Made by a program: the position numbers and the translations under genes. From positions 46,062,602 to 46,126,601 of the forward strand of contig NC_134850.1 of assembly GCF_965363235.1 (NCBI RefSeq): a DNA stretch of 64,000 nt, written 5' to 3'. Below the pieces are notes generated by a model. That model saw nothing but the letters and a program-made list of their open reading frames with translations, was not told where the DNA came from and searched no databases. Shown piece by piece: positions 23,001-34,245 of the stretch; the first letter of the stretch is position 1, and each line of letters opens with the position of its first letter. The DNA comes from Mytilus galloprovincialis. Lineage: Eukaryota; Mollusca; Bivalvia; Mytilida; Mytilidae.

Positions 23001-26000
23001 GTGTTTATTAAGCAAGAGGGAAAACTAAAATTTCGAATATAATGCATGTAATTGAATATATAAAATTTCAAATCGTTTAGAAATATAGCCTAGTTGTCCT
23101 GACTAGTAATGATATTACAATGTCGGATGGGATTTTTTTTAAACAGTGAAAATACAACTTGAGATAACCGTGTTGTTAAAGGTCAGCTAATTGGACGTTT
23201 TGCGTGGAGTTTTTTTTACCTTCTGTATGTGCATTTTGTAAAAGTACACCACACACACACTGTTTGCTATATGCATTGTTTTAAATCACAAAACTTACAA
23301 AAACAACTAGTTTTTTTATAGACACTTTTATAAGTTTATCAATTTTATTTTTGTCTTTTTAAAGTTCAAGTAAAAATACCACACTCATCCTTTATAACAT
23401 CGAAAAAATATTGCAGTAATTGTATTTAGATACATTTCATCAATAAAAGGGAGTATAATTGATTCCCATATGAATTCCACATCAACTTATCTTAGTGCCT
23501 GAGACAAAAGACAAGAGAAGCCATTGTATTTCAATTATTGTCTCGTAAAAACATGCTGTAGTTGTTTGATATCTCAGCAAAGCAATTATCCAAGGACTAT
23601 CTTTAAATTTAGAACACTGAATACTCCGTAAAACTAGAAATATTGTCATCATCCCGGGGGACACTGCGTCAATCATTGCCGAGGATTTTATGTAGTTTCA
23701 TTTATGATAAATCTCAGATGGGACACCTTTGATGGTAGATTAATTGTAAAAACAATGCTCGTGACGAGATTGATTTAATGGCAAATACCTAGCCGGAATG
23801 TTCTTAATTTCCTCTCGGAAATCATAAGTCGAAGTAACCACAGAAAAACCCAACCTTTTCTTGATGATTATAGTCATTACTTTCATTGGATTCACAAGAT
23901 TTGGTTATTAGATTTGCATATGCAACTACCAAGTTGTGACACGAGCACTTTATAAAATCATAGTTGATTGAATTTATATCAACGGTGATTTAGAAGTGTC
24001 AATGGAACAACTACTTATCATATACTACACTGCCTACTGAAAGTTGATTATCTAATAAAAAAATCAAGTCAACAAAATGGTGTCTAGGTCCGTTGATCTC
24101 TATATTAGACAGAAATATTTCATTGTACTCTAAGGATAGACGGTTTAGCTCAACGAACAATAGAAATTTGCAAAATCTTAGTGTGCAGATTCAGATTCAA
24201 GATTCAATATTTTATATGCAACAAACACTGAAAGGAACATGTAATGCATTGTTGTACATTTGTGAGGGCCCTCATGGGGTTTTTGATTATGTGATTACTT
24301 GTTTTTTTAATGATTATTTGATTATTAAGCCAAATATTTCATGATTATTTGATTACCTAGGACTGTATTTTTAGTTTATGATTATTTGATTACTAAAGAT
24401 AAGCAAATATTTAATGATTATGTGATTATATTGGCAAAAAAATTGTGATTATGTGATTACTAGGACCCCCCATGAGGGGCCTCATTTGTCACTTCGTCGC
24501 CCTATTGGTGTTTGCTCAATTTTGAAGGTCATTCAGCAACCAATATGTTTTATCTTCTTCGTTATTTGGTTCCTGTGACGAGTTGGCAATCCTATCACAT
24601 CTTCTTTTGTATGTATATATATATGTCAATCAAACAAGAACAACAAATTCTATCAATCAATTGAAATTCTGGATGAATTTTAAGCATACAAACTTATTAA
24701 TGTTATCAGACTTCAAATTTATATATGCCATTATTTTTTTTAGGGTGTCACGTGACATGTAATGAAATACCAGTATCATGGAACTAATTGTATAATAAAG
24801 TCAACCATTGTTTGTTACCTCTTCTTATTGGTCATTTCATTTATCATAATATTAAAGCTTATACATGTAACTAAATATTTATTCTTTTGAATTTTATTTG
24901 TTTTAGAATTTGATGTTATCACCCCAATACAGAGAAGCAATTTTACGTAATTTGATGTCAGATCAAGTAAACCAATCGTCAGAAAATGACAGTGTCCCAT
25001 ACAGTAGCGAAAATCTTAAGAGATCAAGTTTCAGAAGAATGATGTCGGCAGCTAAACGAATGGCATTGGCTAGATCTAGCAGGGGTTAGTATGTAATAAC
25101 ATATGTAGATATGAACGTGGCTACGTACTTTTACATCCCGCACAACGAAGCGGTCTCTATGCAATGTACTTGGGTTAATATTTCGTACGATTGATAAATC
25201 TAAGTTCACATTTTAACTGTCGGGGTTCTAATCTATGAAATTTCAAAGCGTAAACTTATTTCATAGCAATTTTTAAATTTAAATTCTGTTACTCATTAAT
25301 TTTGAAAATCTGACATTGCAATTTTTTACACTAGGCATTTGTCATAATGCCTACCTTTTTACTTCAGTACTTCACTATTTAAAACTTCATCTTGACGTGA
25401 ATCGCTTTAAAAACTGGTCTTTTTGAGTAAATGACGATATATTTCATACAGAAGTAGATGAATTGGGCAGAGTATATCATATTTAAAGTATTTTAATACT
25501 AGACGTATTTGCTTGATGTGACTAGAATTCGCAGCTAAACTGAAAAAAAAAATCTATATGTATAAAAATATAAGTGGAATACATGTCAATCAGACAACAA
25601 CAAAAAGACAGAAAAAATACCATAACTTGAATACAATGTGTAATTTCTATTCTTCATTCCTTTTTAAGATGACGTATAAGCATTATGTTGTCTGCTGTTG
25701 TCTGCTCTATGGTCGGGTTGTTGTCTTTTTGGCACATTCCCCATTTTCATTCTCAATTTTATTATGAAAGAATTAATGAAATTCCATTCTCAATTTTATT
25801 ATGAAAGAATTAATGAATTAATCATGTTACATGTAGCTGTTAATTTATGTGTCATTTTAAAATCTTGCGGAAAGTTGTCTCATTATCAATGATAACACAT
25901 CTTCTAATTTATATAGATATTTTATAGATGCCTTTAAAACTATTAAACATGTATATACATGTGTGTTATTATCTTGAATATTATTATAGATAGAGATAAA

Positions 26001-26333
26001 CTGTAAACAGCAATAATTAATGTACTGCAAAGTAAGAACTAAAAATAAGTCAGTATGACCAAAATAGTCAATTGCCCCCTTAAGGAGTTATTGCCCTTCA
26101 TAATCCTTATTTGTTTTTGTTTTTTGTTTTTTTTATAGTTAATTGATTTTTTCTATAAAAATTTTTCGTTGATTTCATTTTTTGTACTTTTATACATCTT
26201 TAGTTGAATTTAATTAAAGCTATTATTGCATATATACATTTGTTTTAATTTTCTTCTTTTTTTAATTCCAGGAGGTGTCGCTCTTTGCTTGTGGAAAGTT
26301 TGCCCAGCTGGTCCATGGTTGTCCAGACAATAA
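16940..26333 (+). CDS. Somatostatin/allatostatin-C/urotensin-like neuropeptide precursor, three coding exons
   Basis: Join 16940-17074, 24907-25084 and 26272-26333 (stop TAA 26331-26333). All four splice borders are GT/AG with matching phases (0, then 1) and give one 124-residue protein. Residues 1-26 are a signal peptide with a hydrophobic core, cut probably after KA. The middle holds dibasic sites K83-R84, R88-R89 and K95-R96. The last part contains C110-L-W-K-V-C115 followed by PAGPWLSRQ. A C-terminal six-residue disulfide ring around W-K is the hallmark of the somatostatin/allatostatin-C/urotensin II group, and molluscan members have this CxWKxC form. The active peptide is probably residues 97-124 or a shorter product after R104. 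It should be secreted and act through a somatostatin/allatostatin-C-type GPCR (family knowledge). The ring and secretory features are seen; assignment to one branch of the superfamily is inference. Intron 1 is 7.8 kb and full of repeats; intron 2 is 1.2 kb. Confidence 0.85.
17140..17590 (+). repeat. Three tandem copies in intron 1, each with an acceptor-like site
   Basis: The word CAGCAATTTTACTGA recurs at about 17192, 17361 and 17551, spacing 169 and 190 bp. Each copy begins with a pyrimidine-rich CTTTTGCAG or CTCTTGCAG followed by a TTAAGTA or TAAAGTA word and contains a TAGTATTTCGTTTGATTTAT block in the first two copies. There is no coding frame. Confidence 0.7.
17650..17990. repeat. Inverted pair of retroelement tail copies (hairpin)
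   Basis: GTGCCTGTCCCAAGTCAGGA to TTTTTCGTTCATTC (about 17655-17735) is repeated as its complement at about 17845-17925, around a loop containing AATAAGACCGTTAGTTTTCT. It is followed by GGGGCGGGGTTAAACATG. The same tail words occur in the copies at 7380 and 19715. Confidence 0.65.
19715..19955 (+). repeat. Retroelement tail copy ending GTTGTCTCATTGGCACTC
   Basis: Contains GATAAGACCGTTGCTTTTCT, GACCTATAATGGTTTACTT and GAGAGTTGTCTCATTGGCAC, then CATACCACATCTTT. This ending recurs at 20130-20225, 25870-25915, 28262-28330 and 42897-42950, so it marks the 3' end of one dispersed family. Confidence 0.65.
20095..20225 (+). repeat. Second, diverged copy of the same tail family
   Basis: Matches the copy just upstream with GTGTCGAGGCCGTACGGTGA, CCTATAATTGCTCATATCC and TTTGTCTCATCGGCAATCAT. 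Confidence 0.55.
20366..20460 (+). repeat. 21-bp tandem repeat, about four units
   Basis: Units of the form ATTnAtCTTGGAAATnATCAAC follow each other and read as a heptad-like SNFNLGI, INIDLEI, INIQLGK pattern in one frame. No gene context supports translation. Confidence 0.5.
21015..21175 (+). repeat. Tandem duplication of about 90-95 bp
   Basis: AAAATTCGAATGATACAAC plus TCTACTCTGGCAAATTTATT is repeated as AAGATTCGAATGATATATAAC plus TTACTCTGGCAAAAGTATTT about 93 bp further on. Confidence 0.5.
24263..24484. mobile_element. MITE-like element with GATTAT-rich core, about 222 bp
   Basis: Ends are an imperfect inverted pair, TGAGGGCCCTCATGGGG (24263-24279) and CCCCCCATGAGGGGCCTCA (24466-24484). 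Between them the word TGATTATTTGATTA or TGATTATGTGATTA is repeated about six times in direct orientation. It lies about 420 bp before exon 2 of the neuropeptide gene. Confidence 0.6.
24907..25084 (+). CDS. Neuropeptide precursor, coding exon 2 (spacer and processing sites)
   Basis: Codes for residues 46-104 plus one base of codon 105. It begins after acceptor TTTTAG and ends AGGG before donor GTTAGT. It contains the three dibasic cleavage sites KR, RR and KR. Confidence 0.85.
25690..25770 (+). repeat. Abundant retroelement tail fragment in intron 2
   Basis: GGTCGGGTTGTTGTCTTTTT, then CACATTCCCCATTTTCATTC and TCAATTTTATTATGAAAG, the last of which is duplicated in tandem just downstream. This matches the end of the tail at 7600-7660. 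Confidence 0.65.
25965..26135 (+). repeat. Fragment of the GGCCGCCATGG-family repeat in intron 2
   Basis: GTTATTATCTTGAATATTAT, AGATAAACTGTAAACAGCAA and AAGGAGTTATTGCCCTTCA match the repeat at 4385-5615. Confidence 0.65.
26272..26333 (+). CDS. Neuropeptide precursor, coding exon 3 (mature peptide)
   Basis: Follows acceptor TTTTTTTAATTCCAG and supplies codons 105-124 plus the stop. The whole disulfide ring CLWKVC and the PAGPWLSRQ tail are encoded here, so the bioactive part sits on its own exon. Confidence 0.88.
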
Positions 26334-26415
26334 GACAACAACAGAAAATATCATCGTTTCAATTACGCCCATAACAGTCCGATATTAAAAAAATGTAGTA
26401 TGGGATTTGAAAAGC

Positions 26416-26421
26416 AATAAA
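26416..26421 (+). other. Poly(A) signal of the neuropeptide gene
   Basis: AATAAA, 83 bases after the stop codon. It is the first canonical signal downstream. Confidence 0.6.
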
Positions 26422-26760
26422 TCAAATTTGACATTTTGAAAGAATCAAATTATAAATCCACATACTATCAAATATAGAAGCCTCCCATTGCATTTTTTTG
26501 TTTACATGTATATTGAATTATGCCTTATGATCTACGAGATCTCGTTAACATACTGTTATTTAATTTCCCAATTGGAATGAGTATGTATACAACTCTTTAG
26601 GATGAAGCGCGGGAAAAGTTTAATTTTAAGATGATATCTCTCTGTGATAGTCTATAGAGAATGACACCATGATTTTGCAAAATAAATTAATTTAATATAA
26701 AGTTAATCATTCATGTTTCTCATACATTTATTTTGAAAAGCAAATCTATCTATATATATA

Positions 26761-27016
26761 TACGTCTGAGTCAGTGACAACTCTACAACAGATTTATCCA
26801 TCGGATCGCCATTAATGATGGTGATACATGGCTGTGTACATTATGTATATACAACTCGTCTGAACATCAACCCAACAATGTTAGATCTGTAAATTTGCTT
26901 TCGCAAATTTTTTGTTCTTCCCTCGCTGGGATTCGAACCCATGCTACTGTGATATCGTGACACCAAATCGCCTGCACTGCAGCCGCCCCGCTAGACCACA
27001 CGACCACCTGGGCTCT
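26761..27016 (-). mobile_element. tRNA-derived SINE, full length
   Basis: On the minus strand the head starts near 27016 and carries an A-box-like TGGTCTAGCGG (26988-26998) and a B box GGGTTCGAATCCC (26928-26940), both typical of RNA polymerase III promoters. The tail runs through CAACTCGTCTGAACATC-type sequence to GTCACTGACTCAGACGT and ends in a short TA microsatellite. It has no cloverleaf, so it is not a tRNA gene. A headless copy lies at 13692-13802. Confidence 0.75.
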
Positions 27017-27024
27017 ACATATAT

Positions 27025-27340
27025 ATATATATATATAACAAGTCAAAAAGGGTACAACATCACCATTAAATAACTATAAAATATACAAATATTAGATATT
27101 TCGGATAACAGATATCCTTCTTCGGTAATTGCACAATGACAAATGAATCATGTCAATTCAAATTGAGACTCTATCAAAATCTTGATTTATACAATTTAAG
27201 CGAACGCTGGAACAATTTTAAAATTTCCAAACACACCGCAAAGACTACAGAAATATGCCAAAAATAAAAATAGTTATTTACGATGTGAAATGGCACAACT
27301 CTAGATAGAGTCTCAATTTGAATTTGAAATTGAAAGCATA
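27025..27340 (-). repeat. Retroelement 3' end, minus orientation (possibly Penelope-like)
   Basis: ATTTCGGATAACAGATATCC and TTCTTCGG, with GGGTACAACATCACCATTAA beside it, resemble the ends of Penelope-like elements in bivalves. No coding part is present. The class is from memory and uncertain. Confidence 0.35.
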
Positions 27341-28261
27341 TCATATATCTCCATTTATCATTCTATCAGCCAACTTTTGTACAAATAACATGTACATGTA
27401 CACATTTTTTTATTTGTACTTGTACTTTTACAAATAAAGTCTCACGTTACCCCACTGCCATAATGAGCAAGCGATAACAGAGATATTTAGTTTTGCGTAA
27501 CTGTTCAATTTTGGTCTTCCTTGCGGTCTGCGTTTAAACTTTGTCGATTTAAAAAAAAAAAATTAGAGGCAATGATATAAATTTTATCAACTTAAGTTCC
27601 AAGTGACGGGTGTAAATTGTAGGATTGATTTATTTGATTATTGGTTTGTTAACGTCCAGTGGAAAATATTTCATGCATGTTCAGGACGAGAACAAGTTAA
27701 CAATAAATACAATAGGTAGGTTTTGCAATAGAGGCAGGGTATCCGCGATGATGTTCGGGAAAATTTTAACTGAAGCTATAAATGTATATATATATATACT
27801 AGTTCTAAAAACTAATTTTAAGAAAGAAACTTTCCGGGCCTTTTCCGACGCCTAGTATGCGAGCAATATGGCCCTCAGAGCCTAAAAGATAACTTTGTTA
27901 ATTTTCTTTCAGTCGTTTTATCTCCCAACTTGTACATGTACATTATTTCCAACTCAAAACTAAAAAACACCGAATTGCCATGCAAGCGTAAATTAACACG
28001 AATATAAAATCTAAATGATTTCAAGGTCTTGCTTTTTTAAAGTCTCTTGCCGTTTGAATAATAAAAAATTAAATTTAAATTTTGTACGAGCGGTGTTTTT
28101 GATGACCATTTTAAAACGAATTTAATAGTTGTAAAATTCCCCGGTTTTTTTTCACACATCATCCTAAGCTTCTATAAATTAGATTTCTACTTTCAAAACA
28201 AAATTTCATGGGGATACGGTGTGAATCATGAATAAGTACTTATTGCAAAAATAAACCAAGG
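27341..28261. other. Non-coding, no gene seen
   Basis: AT-rich. A segment at about 27645-27695 (GTTAACGTCCAGTGGAAAAT and TTCAGGACGAGAACA) recurs in shorter form at about 30630-30680, so both belong to an unidentified dispersed repeat. Confidence 0.45.
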
Positions 28262-28330
28262 TTTATTTTTATAAATTGTTATTTGGATGGAGAGTTGTCT
28301 CATTGGCACTCACACCACATCTTCCTATAT
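28262..28330 (+). repeat. Retroelement tail end, partial
   Basis: TTTATAAATTGTTATTTGGA and GAGAGTTGTCTCATTGGCAC, as at 19890-19955. Confidence 0.6.
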
Positions 28331-28980
28331 CTATACCACGAATAAAAATAAAGTGATAAAACTGTGTCTGTTATGCATAAGAACATATTTAGATAAAGCG
28401 TGCACATGCTTTAATATCAAAGAAACAGAATATTAAAAAGTAAGGTAATACTTTTTAAAGATTACCAATGAGCAGAATGATTGCCGGAAAACGACAAAAC
28501 AATCTATGCCAAATAACCGCTACGTATTCGGCATCAAAACTCTCGGCACTCTGCATCTAGGGAAAGTTACCGTTAGAAATGTCACACAAAACTCGCTGTA
28601 TTGGCTTATATGTATGGACGTTATTCGATAACGTCAGGAACGATAACTCATGGCGTAACGTCATTCGGTATCGTGTTACCTTAACGGCACATCATATAAA
28701 CATCACACAATCATGTGTTCTACATAATTACATTACATGGAGTCCTGAAACCAAAATACGAACATAAACCCTCGGACTCTATTTATAAAAATATACAACG
28801 TAACAAATATTCTTTACTCATTCATATTTGTACTTGATAAAAACTATTTACTACAAAACTATTACTTTATATAAATGGAAACACTTCTCCGTCTTTTACT
28901 TAATAAGCCGTCATTTATAAAATATAGACTATTCATGACAATAACCAAATAGTAATGTACACAAATTAACAATACAATTC
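28331..28980. other. Non-coding, no gene seen
   Basis: No gene, structured repeat or promoter is supported. Confidence 0.45.
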
Positions 28981-30211
28981 TACCGTGGCAAATTCACGGC
29001 CGACACTCGGCTAACCGAGAGATTGGTCGGTTAATCTATATTGAGTATGCGGCTATATCGGCGGTTGGTCTGTTAATCGGGTTGGCTAAAGTCTGTTAAT
29101 CAGGTGTTATCGAGAAAATCATTGAAAGTTCAGCATGTTTCATTGTAAAACTTTCTAAATATATTTTCATCATAAAAAGTATTCATGTCTAACAAAACAA
29201 TTCAATGTACTGAATTCAGTGGTGTAATTATTATTTTTCGAGCTTCGATGTACGATCTATAAAATGAAAAGGCGGGTTACTCATCAACAAATTTATACAC
29301 ATTTTACACACATAAAATGTACACAAAATGACACATTGGTTAAATTTACTTGCATTCAATATTTTGAACATCGAATAAAGAAAGGCATTATGTTTGTTAA
29401 CCATATTGATAACATTGTGTGAAAAATCTACACGAAAATCTGTATTTTGGTGACATAAATCAATCTTTATTTAAAACCTGGTCTGTTAATGGGTCGGATG
29501 TATAAAACCCGGTCTGTTAATTGGTCTGTTAAGAGTTATGAATGGCAATAAAAGTATAATTTTATTGCTATATGGGGTGTTATTGGATCAAATGAGCAGG
29601 CTCACGACGAGCGGCTAAAATATACGAAAACAACACATGAGCAATGAAACATAACATATACGGAAACAACACACGAAATTGAAAATTCATTTGATAAAAA
29701 TGGTTTCAAAAAGTGTAATATTAAAGTAATATTAATTTCATCCAAGAATGATCGCATATATCATGTTGATTCTGTTTAATTGTCATGAATGACACAAATT
29801 TTTCATCTACATTGGTAATCAGTATATAAATCAGAGATAAACGTCGTAATGTAACTAAATATCAGTAAGTAAAATATATTGGGATGACAAAATATGAAAA
29901 ATAAAGAAAGAATAATGAGTAAGATAAATAAAATGTAGAAAAAAAATGACATAACCGTGTTGAATTTAAAGAATACAGAAATAAACAATACCCCAATCAG
30001 GACCGTCATGGTATACACGAGAATCTGGATGGAAACGCAGAATATAGAATAATATATAAGGACAGTAGAGAGTGATACATTGCTAAAAACGAGAGAAAAA
30101 TAATACTTGTTTAAGAATACACACATGAAACACCGATGGCTGTTGAAACAGTAACGGATTGCGAAGTACTTATATTGGTGACAAATTCTAGAAGTTTACA
30201 TGCGGACAACT

Positions 30212-30445
30212 ATGGTGGCAGGTTAATGCCATTTTGCGTTTTAGCGCTTTAGAGTTTTCGCCTTACATATTCTATATGGCGAAAACGCGAAATTGCGAAG
30301 TCGAAAACGCGAAACCTATTTCTCGTTTTCGACTTCGCGTTTTCGACTTCGCAATTTCGCCTTTTCGCAATTTCGCGTTTTTGCCCTATAGAGTATAAAA
30401 GGCGAAATCGCGAAAACGCGAAATGGACTTCCCCGGCCACCATAG
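30212..30445. mobile_element. Fold-back element rich in CGCGAAA words, 234 bp
   Basis: Ends TATGGTGGC and GCCACCATAG are inverted, flanked on each side by ACAACT (30206-30211 and 30446-30451). Most of the inside can fold on itself: GCGAAAACGCGAAATTGCGA and GTCGAAAACGCGAAA are answered by TTTCGACTTCGCGTTTTCGA and CGCAATTTCGC. It is nested inside the 28981-32812 element. Confidence 0.65.
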
Positions 30446-31224
30446 ACAACTGTAGTTCTCCTCTGCACTTCTGTAGAAAGGAACTAAACGAATAAAATGA
30501 ATTGAAACTTAAAATAAATAAATGTAGCTGCATTCGCTCCTTTCCGTTTACTTCTTTAGAGTGATTTGTAAACAACATATGATTAAGTAATAGAAGAAAG
30601 GAACCAATTGGATGATGCTGACGAATTAGGGTTTAACGTCCAGTGACAAATATCATGTTCATATGTGAACGAGAACACGTTATATGTACCCTGTGATGTA
30701 TTAGAAAGACACTTTCAGTCGGAATTGAGAACGTGCTACTTCGAACAGACACAAAAATTAAGGCTGATTGAAAACGTCAATAAAAAACTGGCATATTCCA
30801 GAGGCCAATCCATATTACGCTATATTGAAGTGACACACCCTTCAATAAAATGCAAAGAAAGTCAAAATAAAATGCTCTTTCTAGGATTCTGTGGCACCGT
30901 ATTGTCATTTTTGTTTACTCAGGAACATCTCATTCTTAAATTTTAAGGGGAAAATATAAAGGTAGCAAAATTATTATCGTGGCTAAAAAAACTCTTAACT
31001 GACACAATTTCAATTGTCCAACCCATTAACAGACTTTATTCCCATAATTTTCACTAAAACGTGGTATTATTCACGTTATTTTACAATTATGAAATATTGA
31101 CTAATGTCAATTTATTTTTTAGAACCACAGTACTATTTTCTGTTTTTTAAATGATATCTAAATTTGTTTGTTTCGCCTTTTATTAAAAAAAAAATGCTAT
31201 GCGTATAAGCATAAATACTACATA

Positions 31225-32506
31225 TACACATGGAAAAAAGTATTGCAACACCAAATTGAAATTGAAATTAAAAAAGCAATTTTGATTTTTTTGTGATCTA
31301 ATTTGGTAAAATAGAACTAGTTAAACATTATTTAAGTATCACCTGAGTTTAATCAATAAATATCGACTCAATAAGTTTTTATCTGCACATGCAGCTACTG
31401 TACCCGTGAACAGCAAAACAGATGTTTTTATCCTCATTGTTTTCAACACTTTAAATAACCAAGTTTTTAAAGTTATGTGATTGACACCTTGTAATGGGTC
31501 CTTGACAACTCTTAACTGCAGCAAGATGGCAGATTATCAGCATAAGAGAAGCAGGGATGTCGCTGTAACAACTGCACGTATTGTTGGTCATCACCATTCC
31601 ACTATAAGTCGTTTTGAGAATAAAAGTCAGGAAATAAACGCTGTTAAAGACCTTCCCAGATATTGAAGACCCTCTATACCATTTGCTAGGGGAAATCAAG
31701 CATAATGAAGGTTGGTCAGAAGGAAACCCATTGCATACAAGACAATCCTAAAAAGAGAGTGAGCCTTTTAACAAGAACTGTTCGATATCGACTCATCGCA
31801 ACTGGCTATCGTGCGATAAGACCATTTCGGAGACCTTTGCTAACGAGCAGACACACAGTTTTCCGTATCCAATGTAGTGCAGAGCTCGCCAAAGTTGGAA
31901 ATTAGCATCATGGAAGAAGATCCAATGTTCAAATGGAATTCGGTTCATCTTCCTTGTCCCGATCGTAGCCCGGATTGGAACCATATCAAGCATATTTGGG
32001 ACACTTTTTGGTGGAAAGTGCACGAAAGGACACCCCAGTTCAAACATATCATGAAATAAACAATGCCCTTCATCAGAAATGGTTGCTGCTACCTTAGCAA
32101 CACATTAGTCGATTTATGGCAGGAATCAGAAGACGTTAAGATGCGGTTATCCGTTTGAATGGAGGCTGCGCACAAAGTACTAATTCTTTGGCGTATAACG
32201 ATCAACCATGATGTGAACAGTCATCTGAAGATTAATTTTGAAATATCTGACATTGTAAAGTTCGACTACAGTAAAAGTTGTAAAATGCATTTTTTTGTAC
32301 AAAAAACACTTCATTTTGTTATTTAAATTGTGGTTATATAAATAATTTTTTTTTCAAACATTTTTTGTTCGTTTCAATGCCAATGTTATCATAAACTATG
32401 TTTCAATAATATTATACACATATTTCATTATATTTCATCCAAAAAAAGAGACTGATTTTTCAAGTTTTAAAAAATCAAGGTGTTGCAATACTTTTTTCCA
32501 TGTGTA
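31225..32506 (+). mobile_element. Tc1/mariner element, degraded transposase
   Basis: Perfect 28-bp ends start TACACATGGAAAAAAGTATT at 31225 and close with the complement at 32506, beginning and ending in TA as expected for Tc1/mariner. Inside, a frame from ATG 31526 reads MADYQHKRS and a helix-turn-helix segment ARIVGHHHSTISRF typical of Tc1 transposase. A later piece (31880-32059) has SPDWNHIKHIWD, the region of the last catalytic acid. These pieces are in different frames with stops between them, and the central catalytic part is short, so it cannot make a transposase. It is inserted in the long-inverted-repeat element. Confidence 0.88.
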
Positions 32507-33129
32507 TACTTGCGCGACGCCTTTTAGTTTTACTGAAAACTGCGCAGACTAAGAAATGTTTTTACAAGTGCAAAATGTTCTATGATAGACATCATTTTGT
32601 CAGACACTTTTCTTTTTTTGATTTGGTTCTTATAACATGCCAAAAATCTGTATATTTAATAGAGTTTAACATTAAATTAAGCGTTTTACTCTTAACAGAC
32701 GTATAACCAACCCGATTAACAGACCAGTCGCCCATATAGCCGCATACTCAATATAGATTAACCGACCAATCTCTCGGTTAGCCGAGTGTCGGCCGTGAAA
32801 TTAACCGTAGATTATAAAATCATATTCTTATAGCTTGATAAAATACTCTCTTGTACATCTCGTGTACTTGTGTTACATACATGCGATATGAGGAGAACGT
32901 TACAAAACAAAATAGAAACTTTACTAGAATATCATTTACGTGAAAAATATAAATAATGTTAATAAAGAAGTAACTTACAGTATTCTATAATAATGTTGTC
33001 CAAAATATATGGTTTAAAGGTAAACTATGTGGTCAATATAAACAGATAAATTCAATGGACTGTCATGGCTATCGTCCCGTGGAAGTGTACAGGTACAAAA
33101 CAAAGGAAATTAAACTTAACCGCGAAATA

Positions 33130-34245
33130 TAAACAGCCCGTACGAAATATGTAGTAGGATTCCACCTAGACACTAGTAGGAATGAAGTAGGAATCTACCT
33201 AGATTCATCAATTCCATATAGAAAGTAGGCGGACATGGAAAATGAACAACATTCTGACTGGATTTTTTAATATTCCTACTTTAATAAAAAATCCTACAAC
33301 CTAGGTGGAATTTTAAAAGTCTGTATGGATTTTTTTCTGTTTTGGAAATCTGATTTGATTATTTATTTTCCTACTACATGTTTAAGATTCCTACCAGACT
33401 TTATTTATAAATTCCTACCAGAAAATCTTTCTACCTGGAATGTCATCTTGAACTGGATTCCTGTTTGCTAATGACACACATTTTGCAATGTTAAATGCAA
33501 GCAAGTTCCAGTTCACAAATTCAAAATTTGGAGTGGAAAGAATGAAAAGTTGTGTTGGAATACAATGCTGCAAGCTAGGGTCACACAACTACAATATAGA
33601 AATGTAAGAAAATATGGCTAATCAAGACTAAAGGTAATTCTTATACATTCATGAGTTTTTTTTATCTGCCTGCCAAAAATATTAAGTTATAATTTAATTC
33701 ATCAATAGTGCATAATCCTACTCATTATTTGTTCATTAAACTAATATAGATCTACATGTTTATGTAAAACACTTTTTATAGCTTGCATACATTGCAGTTT
33801 CCTTAAAAATTTAAAAGTCCATTTTTTCAAAAAAGGAATTTATTCCATGAATCTCCTTTGTTCTTTGTTGTTGAGATTCAAACTTATCATTGACCCAGCT
33901 GTGTATTTGTGAATATACACTTACATTTTGTATATTTTTAGATTCCTACCAGAAAATATTTTTTTCTGGGTGGAATTTTGAAAAATTCCTACCAGGTTTT
34001 CTAGTAGGAATTTTATTTTCCTACCAAAGTATTCCTGCTAATTTGCATATTCCTGATAGGAATATTCCTATTAGGAAATTCCTGCTAATTTAAATTTTTC
34101 GGCTGTTTTCCGTGTGGATTCCTACTACTGTCTGACTAGAATATCACTCTTTTCTGGTAGGAATTCAAAGCAATTTTCCTACTATATTTACTTACTTACT
34201 TACTTCCTACTATATTCCGTGTAAATTCCGTATGGATTGTTTCAT
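33130..34245. repeat. Region dense in TTCCTACCAG / CTGGTAGGAA words, MITE-like
   Basis: About 1.1 kb with many copies of ATTCCTAC, TTCCTACCAG and TAGGAATT on both strands. The edges are loosely inverted: CCGTACGAAATATGTAGTAG at 33137 against a complement ending ATTCCGTATGG at about 34233. It ends next to a short TTAC microsatellite (34188-34205). No coding frame has a domain. Confidence 0.45.

Larger units (their letters stand above)
17591..24906 (+). other. Rest of neuropeptide intron 1
   Basis: About 7.3 kb of AT-rich intronic sequence ending in the acceptor TTTATTTGTTTTAG. It holds the repeats listed separately. No additional exon with a recognisable protein is seen. Confidence 0.6.
28981..32812. 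mobile_element. DNA element with about 105-bp terminal inverted repeats, no transposase seen
   Basis: The left end (28981-29085) and right end (about 32705-32812) are inverted copies of each other, sharing CACGGCCGACACTCGGCTAA and the downstream CAATATAGATTAACCGACC-type stretch in complement. Inside the ends the word GGTCTGTTAAT or its close variants recurs (about 29070, 29480, 29512, 29521 and in complement near 31030 and 32720), as subterminal repeats often do. The outermost 17 bases of the two ends are less well matched. A target duplication longer than TA is not visible. About 1.3 kb of its 3.8 kb is a nested Tc1/mariner and 0.23 kb a nested fold-back element. The superfamily is unknown. 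Confidence 0.65.

Noticed and set aside
26928-27003. tRNA gene
   Set aside because: A and B boxes are present but no full cloverleaf; the sequence continues into a SINE tail.
30665-30946. 93-codon frame in the long-TIR element
   Set aside because: Opens at GTG, has no recognisable domain and overlaps a dispersed repeat segment shared with 27645-27695.
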